This document shows, in pieces, positions 12,740-24,766 of a DNA stretch of 64,000 bases. The stretch's first letter is position 1, and every line of letters starts with the position of its first letter. The translations under genes were made by a program, and so were the position numbers. The notes below the pieces were generated by a model. It had not been told where the DNA came from. It did not search any database and was given only the letters and a program-made list of their open reading frames with translations. Source of the stretch: Sambucus nigra (Eukaryota; Streptophyta; Magnoliopsida; Dipsacales; Adoxaceae); NCBI GenBank assembly GCA_949130495.1, contig OX422214.1:255072187-255136186 (forward strand). The letters are read 5' to 3'.

Positions 12740-12750
12740 TGGTATCAGAG
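12740..12750 (+). promoter_or_regulatory. Primer binding site, initiator tRNA-Met type
   Basis: TGGTATCAGAG lies three bases after the 5' LTR end and matches the complement of the plant initiator Met tRNA 3' end. Confidence 0.85.
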
Positions 12751-12774
12751 TAGGTTACGCTAATCTTCTATAGG

Positions 12775-13937
12775 AGGAGGTTTATGTGGAACAACCAAAA
12801 GGGTTTGAAGACCCTCAGCACCCAGAGCACGTCTACTATCTTAGAAAAGCCTTGTATGGTTTGAAGCAAGCACCCCGTGCTTGGTACGAGAGACTTACTT
12901 CCTATCTCTTAGCTCGTGGCTTCAAGAGAGGGGGAGTAGATATGACGTTGTTCGTCAGGAGAGATGACGGTGCTATTTTGGTTGCCCAGGCCTATGTGGA
13001 CGACATAGTCTTTGGATCCACATGCTCCCAGCATGCTCACCACTTTGAGGAGGAGATGGAAAGTGAGTTTGAGATGAGCATGGTTGGTGAGCTTACATTC
13101 TTCCTTGGTCTCCAGGTTCGTCAGATAGAGGATGGGATGTTCATCTCCCAATCCAAGTATGCTAGAGACCTCGTGAAGAAATTTGGTTTAGACTCCGCTA
13201 AGCATGCACGTACACCTATGAGTACCACTACCAAGCTTATTAAGGACACTTCAGGCAAGGACGTAGAGCAAAACTTATATCAGAGTGTGATAGGTAGTCT
13301 TCTCTACTTGACTGCCAGTAGTCCCGACATCGCCTTTAGTGTTGGAGTCTGTGAGCGATATCAGGCGTCTCGAAAAAATTCATATTTACTTGCTCTAAAA
13401 CATATTATTAAATACGTGAGTGGGACTCTCTCATATGGTATTTGGTATTCTTTTGATACCGATGGCCGTTTGTCCGCCTATTCGGATGCCGATTGGGCTG
13501 GGGATGTAGATGGTTGTAGGAGCACTTCTAGTGGGTGTTTCTATTTTGATTCTGCTCCTGTCTCCTGGCTGAGCAAGAAGCAAAATTCCATCTCTTTGTC
13601 CACTGCGGAGGCTGAGTACATAGCCGCCGGGAGTTGTTGCACACAACTCTTGTGGATGAAGCAAATGCTGGAGGATTATGGGATTTCACAGGACACCATG
13701 AGCATTTCCTGTGACAACACGAGCGCGATACACATATCCCGCAATCCAGTTCAGCATTAGCGCACCAAGCACATCAGGATACGTGAGCACTTTATACGAC
13801 AGCTAGTTGAGGAGAACGTCGTATCCCTGAGTTTCGTTCCCACCGACCGTCAGTTAGCCGACATTTTCACGAAACCTTTAGATGCCCTTAGATTTGAGAG
13901 TCTTAGGAAGTCTTTGGGAATTTTCACAGTTGACTGA
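12775..13937 (+). pseudogene. Copia reverse transcriptase / RNase H (3' part of pol), interrupted by a stop
   Basis: The frame begins EEVYVEQPKGFEDP, inside the copia reverse transcriptase domain. It continues with the ALYGLKQAPRAWYERL motif and the catalytic YVDDIVFGS. The connection ends SVIGSLLYLTASSPDIAFSV, and RNase H follows with SDADWAGDVDGCRSTS and the STAEAEYIAA active-site region. A TAG at 13758-13760 replaces the serine codon expected in NPVQHSRTKHI. The same frame then continues through KHIRIREHF and ADIFTKPL to TGA at 13935-13937. The N-terminal fingers of the reverse transcriptase, integrase, protease and gag are absent. Similarity is to Sirevirus polyproteins. It has only this single stop, which fits a fairly young element. 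Confidence 0.92.
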
Positions 13938-15482
13938 GGGGTTGGTCTTTGTCTAGAATAGGATTCTTCTTCATGTTCATATCATATGCTTCCTATTGCT
14001 AGTCTGTTTTATATGTACCATTGCTTAGTTGTACAACTTTTATTTATTCTTTTTGTTGTTTATATTTCTTTAAAAAAATACAAAAAAGATTTTCTTTAAG
14101 AAAAATTTTAAGAAAAGCACAAAAAGATTTTATTTTGATAAAATTTTTGAAAAATCCAAAAAGATTTCTGTTTTTGCTTCTTTTATGGATGAGCATTTAA
14201 GATAGCCAAGTCACAACTTCATTCCATATATCCATGTGACTGTTTGATAGAGATTTGAGACGCTACATCATTTCATCCATGTGCTTTACTTAGTATGGAG
14301 TCTTTGAGATGTAATTAGTGATATCTTCCTACATGTTTGACTCCTATATCCTTTATTGCACACATGCACGACTATATTTGATTATTGCACTTGTCTATCT
14401 CATATTGGCTTGAGTGTTTCCATCTCAATTCTGTCTATACAATGTACAATATGCGATAAAACTTGACAAGATTGGAATGCATGTAAAAACCATTTTGGTG
14501 AGACTGTGTGTTTTTTGTATAACGGGGAGGGGCTGGGAAAGGTAATCATCTATCCTTTGCGCAAAAGCCACCGTTAAAAAGGACCTAAAAAATGGAGCTA
14601 TTTAAATATCCAAGGTCCAAAGAGGTTAAAAGAGCCCCGAAAAATTTAAAGGCAATAAAACGCAATTCATGCCAAATATGGGCCACTTAGGTTTCACCAT
14701 CAATTCTCCAAAGTTTGAGAATTTAGAATGCCTCTATTCAAAGTTATATCTTGGGGAGTTTGGTTGGAGAATCTTTAAACGGGTTTGCACTTCCTTGAAA
14801 GTCCTGAAAAAGCATAAAATCGTTTTGGACGTTATTGGTGTGAAAATCACTTTGAGCTTTGATTTGTTGATTTGATTGAGTCAATATCTTATATTGTCAT
14901 TCTTTTACACCAAAGGACGCATTTGAGTTCATTCGCTAGGAGTATCCAATATTCATCGTGCACATATGTCATGTTTGTATGCATTGATTTTCCTATCGAG
15001 TTTGATCACACCACTTCATTTACGCTATCATCGTCTTGGTTGCTTTGTGTTCATTCATGGTGTGATTTTATCCTAGTGACACCCCGCAATTGCTTATTTG
15101 ATTTGTTTCTCTCATTTGTCTATTTGGGGACATCATAAAAAGGGGGAGAATGAATTATCTTATTATGGGGGAGATTTGAAAGTTTGAGTTTTCTCATAAA
15201 TTGGTATATATGTTTATCTCATTTCAAACTCAATATGTCACTTGGTATTTTGCTTTGTCTCATGTGTGTAGGTACTACATGGATTATCATTGGATTGCAC
15301 ACCCTGATGAGAAAAGTGTTGAGATTCCTGCAGAATTGAAGAGCAAACGATGTAGTCTTATTCAATTGTATCTTTCTAGTTTTGGGTTCATGGAAGGGTA
15401 GATTTGTATAGGCATTTTCATTTGTTTGATAATTCGGATGTTTGTTTTTATGTATGTACCGGCATAGACATAGGGGGAGATT
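13938..15482 (+). mobile_element. Sirevirus 3' internal region with multiple polypurine tracts
   Basis: This noncoding stretch follows pol. GGGGGAGA boxes occur near 15142, 15168 and 15473, the last just before the 3' LTR start. Repeated polypurine tracts are typical of Sireviruses. Short ORFs here (for example 14669-15138) show no family resemblance and may be decayed envelope-like or noncoding sequence. Confidence 0.75.
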
Positions 15483-16408
15483 TGTAAGGATATTTTTGTC
15501 CATTATCAATGTATTATGTCGCACGCCGTTACACCGTTGAAGAAATTCAAGATTCAAGATTCAAACGGATCCGAATATCAAAAGAAGAAGAGGACTCATA
15601 GTCTGACAGCCGGACCGATCCACTGAAATAAAAGAACCGATCTGGCTAACCGGACCGGTCCGCCTAAAGACCCGGACCGATCCGCTTATTTATCAGAAGG
15701 CCAGTATACCCCGGACCGCAAGCGAACTGATGAAGCCTGGAAGCGAACCGATCCGATCATCAACTGATCGATCCGCCTCAGAATAAAAGAACTGATTCGG
15801 TTGAATCGGACCGATCCGTCTCAGACCCGGACCGGTCCACCTGGGATAAACTCAAACAGATCGTTTTCAGATCGTGTTTAGATTTTTAAGGCCCGAGACT
15901 TCTTATTTAATCCCACTACGGGAAGTGGTTTTCCAAGACTTATTCACATGATTCCAGAGTAAAGAAAGCCCTAAGTCTTCACCTATTGAGCATCTAGACT
16001 CTAGGTTTTTGATTCACACAAATTGCCAATCCTTTGTGAATCACTTTGCAACCCAGGAACGCACTTTTTCTGTTCACACCCTTGTGGAGAAGACCGTTTC
16101 TTCTTCTCCATTGCAGCCCTACTGGAAAGGGATAGTTCCAGCCGCGACTACAGAATTCGACACCTGATGGTAATTCTTAGTCACTTGTATTTTCATTGTA
16201 ATTCGAATTTGTACAGCCTACAAAATTATAATGAAGATAAATGGTTTTGCCCCTTTGGGGGATTTTTCCTCGATTGCATGTGTTTGAATGTTCTTGCTTA
16301 GATTATCATCTTATTCAATCACATATTGTTGCATGCTTAGGGTTTGTTTGGGTTAAAAGGTGTTTAATATATAATTTGCTCATCTGAACGCAAGCATATA
16401 CGTTCTCA
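15483..16408 (+). repeat. Sirevirus 3' LTR
   Basis: It starts TGTAAGGATATTTTTG after a polypurine tract and ends CGTTCTCA, like the 5' LTR. Its right flank TGTGTACGAG resumes the L2b LTR. Confidence 0.92.
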
Positions 16409-16472
16409 AATGTGTACGAGATGTACTTGTATTTTATAGCAGAGTATGTGTGCACCGCAGCTTAGCCTCGGG

Positions 16473-16591
<119 letters not shown>

Positions 16592-16899
16592 AGAATAGCA
16601 TATATGTATACTTGAGATGTTTCACCTTTGCTTAGTAGATAAATTTTTTTACTAGGCCACCTATATTATAGCTCGGTGGATTGATTAATATACTTATGGT
16701 ATATAATATACTATTTATATATGAGATGAGATGTCATATAACGTAACCTTATATAAAAGGGAAAAGAATGAATAAATTAATATGCTCCTTTAGGTAAATT
16801 TATATCCGGACTTATATGATTATGAATCCTTGGTTCTAATGAGAACTAAATATATATACGGGTTAGTATAAGATGTTGTATGTATTGAGGGCCTAATGG

Positions 16900-17010
16900 A
16901 TCCCAACGATCGACATTTTCACATAGTAGTGTATCGGGGGGGTTCCTTATTTGGATTTTTCTTCACGAGACACCCCACGCACGAACGTAACATAATGCTG
17001 GGAATGCGGA
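16900..17010 (+). repeat. Structured LTR module, one copy
   Basis: This copy has CGACATT and a matching arm near AACATAATG, with GGTTCCTTATTTGGATTT between. The inner hairpin is weakened by mutations. Confidence 0.75.
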
Positions 17011-17236
17011 GAAGTTTAGTCCTTCGTACTCGGATAAATAAGGATTATTAGAATATGGAAAATAAATTAGTTAGGCAGGGTATCTTAACTAGGTTGTTTA
17101 GAAGATATGCGATAGTTGTGCACTATTAGAAGAGGGGTGAGGTGTATCTCATGAGAGTGCGATACCAGTTTAAATATGAGAAATATCATATCTTAAAAAT
17201 ATGGATTTTAGGCACTTGATAAAATGTTCTCTTGCT

Positions 17237-17447
<211 letters not shown>

Positions 17448-17903
17448 ATGTAGGTGTCCAGACACATGGACGCATGGATGATATTTCCTTCGAGTTAGAC
17501 GTTTGCTGCAACAGCTGTGGATGCAAACAAGATTATTATTGACGCTTCTATCATTGAGATCTAGATAGGAGGTATTGTAGGCATATTCGGGCTGATGGCC
17601 CAACTGTACTCATTTATTCTTCTACTACCTTTTTGTGAGGCATTCGATTTGGTGGTATTATTTTGTACCAAGTGTTCGGTTACTTCATTTTATTTCAGTT
17701 ATTGCATACAATTGTTGTAATTGTTTTATTTGAATGGTTTGGTTAAAAAGGTTAGTTAATTTAAAATTTGACACCGGCCTAATAGGATATTAGTAATTAA
17801 ACTGGTTTTCGATAGTGATGCTAAGAATGAATCATATGAGACTCCTGTTTTAATTTGATATAGGAGTGATCGCCCGGTATCTTATTAGGCGGGTTGTCAC
17901 AGG

Positions 17904-17915
17904 TGGTATCAGAGC
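17904..17915 (+). promoter_or_regulatory. Primer binding site of the L2b element
   Basis: TGGTATCAGAGC follows the LTR end by two bases and is the initiator-Met type. Confidence 0.9.
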
Positions 17916-18540
17916 ATCAGGTTCTAGTGTCCTTTAGGAATCTGTGCGGATGAACTATGCTTTCAGCGTTGCTTTTAATTAGACATAGAGCCTTATGATT
18001 AGCATTGTTGATATACTCTTATGATATTTCGTTCTCCTGCTATTGTGTATAATTATCATAAATCTTTTATTCGCTCATTCGGGATTCGTGTGACGATCGA
18101 CGAAGGGCGACTATGGAAGTCCATGGAGAGAGCAACAGGAGGTGAGACTTAGTTAAAGCAATAAGTTGATATTAGAATTGAGGACCACGGCGAATGTCAC
18201 TTTCCTTGTGTCATGGTCATGAATTTCTGCAGCGACTACTAAAGTATAGTAGTTATAATTATCAAGTACTACTATAGTAGAGAATGGTGCTAAACTTGAA
18301 TTACCCAGTGAGATTTAATTGGGAAAAGTCTAAAAGGTCTTTGATAAGGACCGTACAATGAAGTTGAGCTGGGAAGAAGTAGTGTAGTTTCATCCAAAGG
18401 ATGTAGAAGGCTCGGAAGCTCTTGCTTAGCGCCGGGTATGGAAATACCCATATGTGAAAATTGGAGGAATTTTTTTTCACTCGTGAGAGCAATGTTGAAA
18501 TGGTGCGGACGATAGTCACCCTATTTGGGGGAGCATGATG
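17916..18540 (+). mobile_element. L2 internal region, 5' part, noncoding
   Basis: It matches the start of the L2 internal region at 63197-64000, including GCATCAGGTTCTAGTGTCC and the GGCGACTACTAAA block. Neither copy has a gag frame here, so L2 elements look like large non-autonomous derivatives. The match ends near 18540. Confidence 0.7.
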
Positions 18541-20941
18541 TATTGCTCATAAATTAATCTTATAGATGGATTTTTCCCTTAATAAGAATGTGAAATTTGG
18601 TGAATTAGATGATAATCACAAAATAAAAAATGGAGTTTTTATAGATGAAATTTTTTGGGTTTATGTTAATTTAACTCATGAGAAAATTTAAGGATTTGCT
18701 AGATTTTCTTGAAGAACTGGAAGGATTTAATCCCTAAACTATGCTAAGAAGTGTTCTAGGGTGACTTAGAGTAGTTTGGAAACCTAGTACTTGGGTTTGA
18801 ATGAGTTTAGGTTGAATTTGAAAAGGAGAAATTTTTTTGGAAAAATGAACCTTGAAGACGAAGTGTGCAACTGCAGAATTTTGTTAGAAGTCCAACCCAG
18901 GTAACGAGACTTCTAACGAGGTTCTAGTGGCACTTCTAACGAGTTTGTAGTTCGTTCGAAGAAATTCGTTCGAACGATATTTCTTCGAACTACCTCGTTC
19001 GACCGATATTCCCTGGGTCTTCTAACGATATTCCAGAATGACTCTTAAGGCCCGATTTTTGTTTCAACTTCTCATGGGCTTATTTAAATGTGTACTCTGC
19101 CATAAATTAAACTTGTGAGGAATTGGTGATTTTAAGGATTCTTATAAGAAAAAGGACCCTTGGGACTCGAATAAGAATATCGGATATAAGTGGGATGCAA
19201 AGTAGTTGAAATAAGCTTAATATTTATTTATACTATTGGGAATTAAATCAAATTTTATATTCATGAAATACGGGTTAGTGTTATGAGAGATATACGCACG
19301 ATTATCCGGACTATATATATATATATATATATTGAGACGTATATATGTGATGTGTTAATAAATATATATGTGTGTGATTGGTATACTTATATGATTTTCT
19401 TTTTACCGAGTCGGTGTGATGGTCCGACCACTGCTACCCAGGATGATGTGTAATTAATTCCTTGGAAGATGATAGCATTGAGAGACTGCATCCATTGAGT
19501 TATAGCTCTGAGGGACGGTTATTATACTTATATAATGTATGATATATAAGTATAGATATACTTGATGTGTATAGTATATTTTATATATATTTATAGGAGA
19601 TGTGAAATATATATATATATATGGACATAATAAAGAATGGAATGCGCGATAAATTATAGATGAGCTCGCCTTTAGTATATGGTTAGGTGGAACTTCGATA
19701 TCTAGATGTTTCCTTGCCATAATTTTTGGTGCAAGAGGACCTTATTGGTATAATCTAAAGTATGCATCATTTAATGTTGAGCTGTGGATTTAGCTCATTG
19801 TTAGTAGCGCTAAGAACTTAGTGTTAATGCAATCGATGTTATAAAATGCAAGGATGTTGATTTTGAAGATAAGTCGCCTAGTGTAGAGGAAACACTATAG
19901 AGTGAGAGCCATTTGATGACTATATAATTCTATAGAGATATAAGTGCTACGGAGAAGCACTGAAATTATTCTCTCACCGCAAGTATGTGGGTGAGGTATG
20001 GTAAAGGAAATCGATTTGAGACTTATAGCTAGGCTTTGAATAGAAGGCAAATTGAGAGGAAATACGTTTTGGGTGTGATGTTCATAATGCTTTTGCACAG
20101 AATAGGTGCCCTAATTAGTTGGACTTTTCATTTGGACAAGATGGAAGGATTTTATGGTAAAAGTACATTAGTAGGTTAACGAATAGAATTTAGAACATCC
20201 CGTTGGTGTCCCTTAGACCGTTATACATCGATGACCGACGAAGCGAGGGAGTAGTTCATCGGGAAGGTTCCTTGTTTGGATTTCACTTTGCGTTATGTCC
20301 CACGCACGAAACCGAGCAAATGTTGGAAGTCGAGAGAGGGCTTGGGAACTAGGGATATAGTTATAATAGTACTCATATTACGTGTATTAGAAACCCCTTA
20401 ATCTTAGGACTACCACGAAGTAAGGGCAATAAGAATATCAACACTGATATAGGAAGACTATTGTGAGTTAACCACAAGAAGAACAATGGGATAATCTTGA
20501 GAAGGATCGAATTTCCATGTTTTGGGAGAATTAAATTTCAAAATTATTCAGGTTATGGGTACCCAGGTATTAGTACCAGGCCGACGAAATGAGGCCCATT
20601 ATTTAGAAAATGTGTTACGTATCAGACGTTTATAATAGTTGTGCAGATATGAACAAGTTAAAAGGGGTATGGGAACCTCGGTAAGTTGATTTTATATACC
20701 ACCCGAAATAGAAGGGACGTAGTATATAAAGTTAGAGATTATGCTGCAGGGCAGTTATAAATGGATTGGATGGAACGCCTTAGGTAGTACGCAATGATCC
20801 AATTATATTTGTGTAATAAGAGTTGGCACACTTAGGATAAGTGAAAAGACTGACGGGAATAGTCGAGCGCTAATGTAGTGTCCTGTTTTTAGGGAAATTA
20901 GATGTCCTGATGTAAATGAGTGAATACTTGGAGTAACGGAT
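18541..20941 (+). mobile_element. Decayed L3-like LTR and internal sequence
   Basis: The order of parts follows the L3 LTR: a palindrome cluster with TTCGAA cores (18903-19035), a TA run (19313-19332), the block with TGATAGCATTGAGA and GAGTTATAGCTC (19470-19510), and a degraded structured module (20233-20330). No LTR end is recognisable. From about 20340 to 20941 nothing specific can be identified. Confidence 0.5.
18903..19035 (+). repeat. Palindrome cluster, TTCGAA and TAACGA words
   Basis: TTCGTTCGAA, GTTCGAACGAT and CTTCGAAC occur close together, bounded by repeats of CTTCTAACGA and by CCCAGGTA/CCCTGGGTC words like the CCCAGGTC spacers of L1 arrays. Confidence 0.7.
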
Positions 20942-21676
20942 TGTAACAACCCGAGGTCTTAGAATGACGATTTATTCATTTTTGGGAGAAATAAATATTA
21001 ATTTAATTGGAGAATAATTAAAGTGGCAATTGAGAACAAAATTTGAAGTTGTTAGGAAGTTGTTCGGCTCACAATTCTGAGGGTGCCATTATTTTCGGAA
21101 GGGTAGAGAAAGTCGAAATGACTGTACTTGGGGTCTATTTCGGTTCCGAATTTTTTTTAAGTTCATTTGGCTCGAATTAATGTTACCGAGTCATTTAAAG
21201 TGTGTATTATCATTTAAAGTTGTGTATCTTGGGAGACAAGGCTTAAAAGCCTACGGGAGATTAAATCTCCTTAGAAAGAAAGAGAGAAATAGAGAGAAGA
21301 AGAAAAGAAGAAGAAAAAAAGGAGAAAAGTGGGAGATTCCAGCCATTTCGCGATCTAGAGGCGGATTCAAACCCTACAAACCCGAGGCAAGTGATTAATC
21401 TTGCTAAATAATTGTTGTGTATCATTTATTTCATGATTTGTGGATTTAAATTCTGATTTTTGGGTTGAATATGTAAAACCTAAATTTTGGGAAAAATCTT
21501 AAATTCGTGGTGTATATATGGATTTAAGGTTATAAATTTATTGGGTTAAGTTATACAATTAGTTTTGATGATAATATTAGGTTTGGGTTGAAGAAAAATG
21601 GTTAGAAGAAGATATATATGAATTTTGGAATTTTTGGGTCTTAGAAGAAGTAGCCATTTTTGAGACCTCTGATAGG

Positions 21677-21877
21677 CCGAATCGATTCGGCCCCTTACCG
21701 AATCGATTCGGATAGTTGCAGTTGCCCAGGTCTGAGTTACTAAATCGATTCGGCCCCAACCCGAATCGATTTGGCCTGAGACAGAATCCCAGGTTTGATG
21801 ACCCGAATCGATTCGCCTTGGAGGCCGAATCGAGTCGCAGGTCCGAATCGGTTCAGATTTGGCCCGAATCGATTCGG
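21677..21877 (+). repeat. Palindrome array, CCGAATCGATTCGG core
   Basis: About seven to eight full or slightly mutated copies of the 14-mer lie within 200 bp, separated by spacers with CCCAGGTCT. Confidence 0.9.
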
Positions 21878-23149
21878 AAACAGGGGATTTGGGGGGAATG
21901 TTTTCTAGGGAGAATTTCATTTCATTTTGTTCGAGGTTATCATTTGGAAACCTCTATAGGGATCATATGAAGTATGTTTTGGAGACTTTTAGAGAGTTTC
22001 CCTTATAAGAAATGATTGGAGTCATATTGACTGAATTTGAGGAATACTGATTAGAGAATATAGTATGTACTGAGTGGGGAATCCCACTGTTGCGGAGAAT
22101 TCTATTTTGAGATGATAATTAAAGTTATATGAAAGAATGATAATGAACTTAGTAATGTTGGATTTTTGAGTCAAATCCCAAATGGGATAACTTTAAAGGT
22201 TCATAAGATAAATTGAACCTTATTATGGATTGAGAATTATAAATGCTAATAAATGTGCATACGGATATAGAAATATCCTTAACAATGATGAATTTGTGAG
22301 ATGTCTCACATAAGGAGAAATGCTAATCGAGGTGCATCAGGATAGAGAATATCCTTAACATAAATAGAATTGAGAGACAATTCATAATCAGAAGTGATGC
22401 GAAAACTTCAAGTGAGAAATAGTATAGTGTATACAAAGTGGGGAAGATGTGTGAGAATTTACGATTAGTATATCAAGAGAGAGAAATATACTAAATAACG
22501 ATATAATTTCATCTACGCCTAAGAGCGTACTACGTATATATAAACTATGTGATAGGTATACCTTATATGATGGTATATCTTTATATGATGTGATAATGTA
22601 TGTATATCTTATGTGAACGGTATACATATATATGTATATAAGTGAAGCATACCCCCTCCTTGCTATCATTGCGAAGTTGCGCGATGAGGGTGATCATCCT
22701 GGCTTGAGGAGGAGGGTGGGGATATTCCCCAGGTCATAGTCGTCCATTTTTATTTATGTGATATACATTCTATTTTCGGGGTGAGAAGTCGAGGGGTATG
22801 TGTCGTTCTCACTTGCCGGTTAGGAACTATGATCGCTTCTCGGACGTTGTAATTGTATCTTTACCACGAAGTAGGTGTCATTTAGTCCTATCAGTAGTCC
22901 CCAGTATGCTACGTATGTCGGGCACCGGAAGATGATAGCATTGAGATATCGTATCCTCGAGTTATAGCTCGTAGGGATGGTTATTATTATACTTGATATG
23001 ATTATGTGATATCATACTTGTCTCGAGATTAGAGAGACATAAGAAGATTGTTTGAATCTCATTCCGGGAGATTATAACCGGACTTAAAATCCTGAAGAAT
23101 ATGATAAATGGAATGAAGAGTAGTATTATATAATTATTAGTATCTTGAC

Positions 23150-23585
23150 CTCAACGACCAACAGTGTCAAGGAGTAGTGTAACGGGGGGTTCCTTGTTTG
23201 GATTTTGCTTTGTGAGACGTCCCACGCATGAAACGCAGCACAGTGTTGGGAGTGAGGAAAAGTTAGTCCTTAGTGCTCATATTTATAGTAGTAGTATCTC
23301 GACGATCGACAGTGCCAAGGAGTAGTGTAACGGGGGAGTTCCTTGTTTGTATTTCGCTTTGCGAGACGTCCCACTCACGAAATGCCGCGCACTGTTGAGA
23401 ATTGGGAGTAGTAAATTAATTAATTGGGTAATAAGAATTTGGGTTATATGCATCATGCATTGAGGGCATAATGAATCTCAAAAATCAATACTGCCAAGGA
23501 GTAGTGTAACAGGGGGTTCATTGTTTGGATTTCGCTTTGCGAGACGTCCCACGCACGAAACGCAGTGCAGTATTGAGATTTGAGA
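23150..23585 (+). repeat. Three tandem structured LTR modules
   Basis: The copies lie at about 23155-23262, 23304-23402 and 23480-23585. Their outer arms differ in sequence but remain complementary: TCGACAGTGC (23306-23315) with GCACTGTTGA (23389-23398), and TCAATACTGC (23485-23494) with GCAGTATTGA (23567-23576). Inside each are a CAAGGA/TCCTTG stem with a G-rich loop and the hairpin TCGCTTTGCGA. Confidence 0.85.
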
Positions 23586-24213
23586 GAAGTTTAGTCCTTA
23601 GAACTTGGATGCTATTAACTCATCTATTTTTATGCTTATTGATGGCATATCTAGAATATGAGAAATTCTAGAAAGAGAATGTTTATGTAAACCCTATATC
23701 TTATGTAAGTGAAAGAATAATTGAAGTCGTTAATGTTATCAATTGAAGGACACGTTTTAGATAGAATTTAGATGAGTATATAAATTGGGAATAGGTTATA
23801 TTCCTTTGCCTTAGATAGATTGGGGCACATATTTAAATATCATGTGCATACGTTTAGTTGCGCTCTTTAGTTGAGAGGTGAGATGGACTTTATGTAGAGC
23901 GTGGCTCCACTATAATCATGTCATAGTGCATTTATAATTATTATGCATTTTAATACACTTGCTATAAAATGTTTTCACATCTCGGGCTCTGACCCGTTTA
24001 TATTTTCTCTTCCCTGTATATATATTGTAATATTCTAGGTGTTCCTCCGCAAGGACGCCATTGTTGTTTATCCATCCTGTTTGGTTGTGGAGCTGTAGAA
24101 GTTGCGGAATGTTGCAGTATTTTCATTTTAGACGCTTCCTCTATTTCATGTATCTAGATTAGGATTCAGTTGTGTATCGAGTTTTAACCCAAGTGTAGTA
24201 GTGTATTACTTTT

Positions 24214-24218
<5 letters not shown>

Positions 24219-24267
<49 letters not shown>
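24219..24267. repeat. (TC)n microsatellite
   Basis: A run of about 24 TC units near the 3' end of the L1 LTR. It is absent from the sister LTRs. Confidence 0.95.
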
Positions 24268-24271
<4 letters not shown>

Positions 24272-24588
24272 GTTGTATTGACTGTGACCCGACATCATAT
24301 TCGGGTATTTTATTTTGTACAGTTGTTGTACTTTTATATTAATCTCATTTATATTATTTGAGCATGTGTGTGTCTCTTATCTTGCGTGGAGTTAGTTGTT
24401 GTATGGTTTGTTTCGGTTTGTAAGTAAAACGTTTTAAAAAATTTTGACACCCTCTTTTTGTAGTAATAGGGTGTGAGCCGTGTTTATTTTAGAATCGTCA
24501 GTTGATGCTGAGAATGATCCACTTGTGATTCCTAATTATTTTAGTATTGGGTTGTCCATCCGTTATTATTTTGAGCGGTTTGTCACAG

Positions 24589-24600
24589 TGGTATCAGAGC
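24589..24600 (+). promoter_or_regulatory. Primer binding site of the L1 element
   Basis: TGGTATCAGAGC lies one base after the LTR end. Confidence 0.92.
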
Positions 24601-24766
24601 ATCAGGTTCTAGTGTCTTTAGGACCTGTGTGGGTTTAATGCGGTTTTCTATAAGCGTTCTTGATGTAGAGCCCAATTATTAGGACTGTTGTGTTCATACG
24701 TCCATATTTTCTTTTGTGATGAGAAAACATTGGAAAGGCGTTCTGATACAATTGTTCTTATTTCAG

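Larger units (their letters stand above)
11791..16408 (+). mobile_element. Ty1/copia (Sirevirus-like) retrotransposon with internal deletion
   Basis: It has two near-identical LTRs (946 and 926 bp), an initiator-Met-type primer binding site, a copia reverse transcriptase/RNase H region and several GGGGGAGA polypurine boxes before the 3' LTR, a Sirevirus hallmark. Gag, protease, integrase and the start of reverse transcriptase are missing, because coding sequence begins about 25 bp after the primer binding site. The intact copy of the target LTR (28060-28090) shows the empty site. Compared with it no target duplication is visible, which is unusual. The element is non-autonomous and dead. Confidence 0.9.
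20942..24587 (+). mobile_element. L1-family LTR, complete (3646 bp), 5' LTR of a gag-only element
   Basis: It starts TGTAACAACCCGAGG and ends GGTTTGTCACA, followed at once by a primer binding site. It aligns through its length with 41937-45621. In order it has a purine-rich tract (21265-21330), an AATCGATT array (21677-21877), a block with paired repeats GTGCATACGGATAT, a conserved block at 22650-22990, three structured modules (23150-23580), the CTCGGGCTCTGACCCG hairpin (23983) and a TC run. The matching 3' LTR is missing. Confidence 0.9.

Noticed and set aside
23304..23402. The structured module as a hammerhead ribozyme
   Set aside because: The conserved hammerhead core (CTGATGA and GAAA at the proper places) is not present. 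The class of the structure remains unknown.
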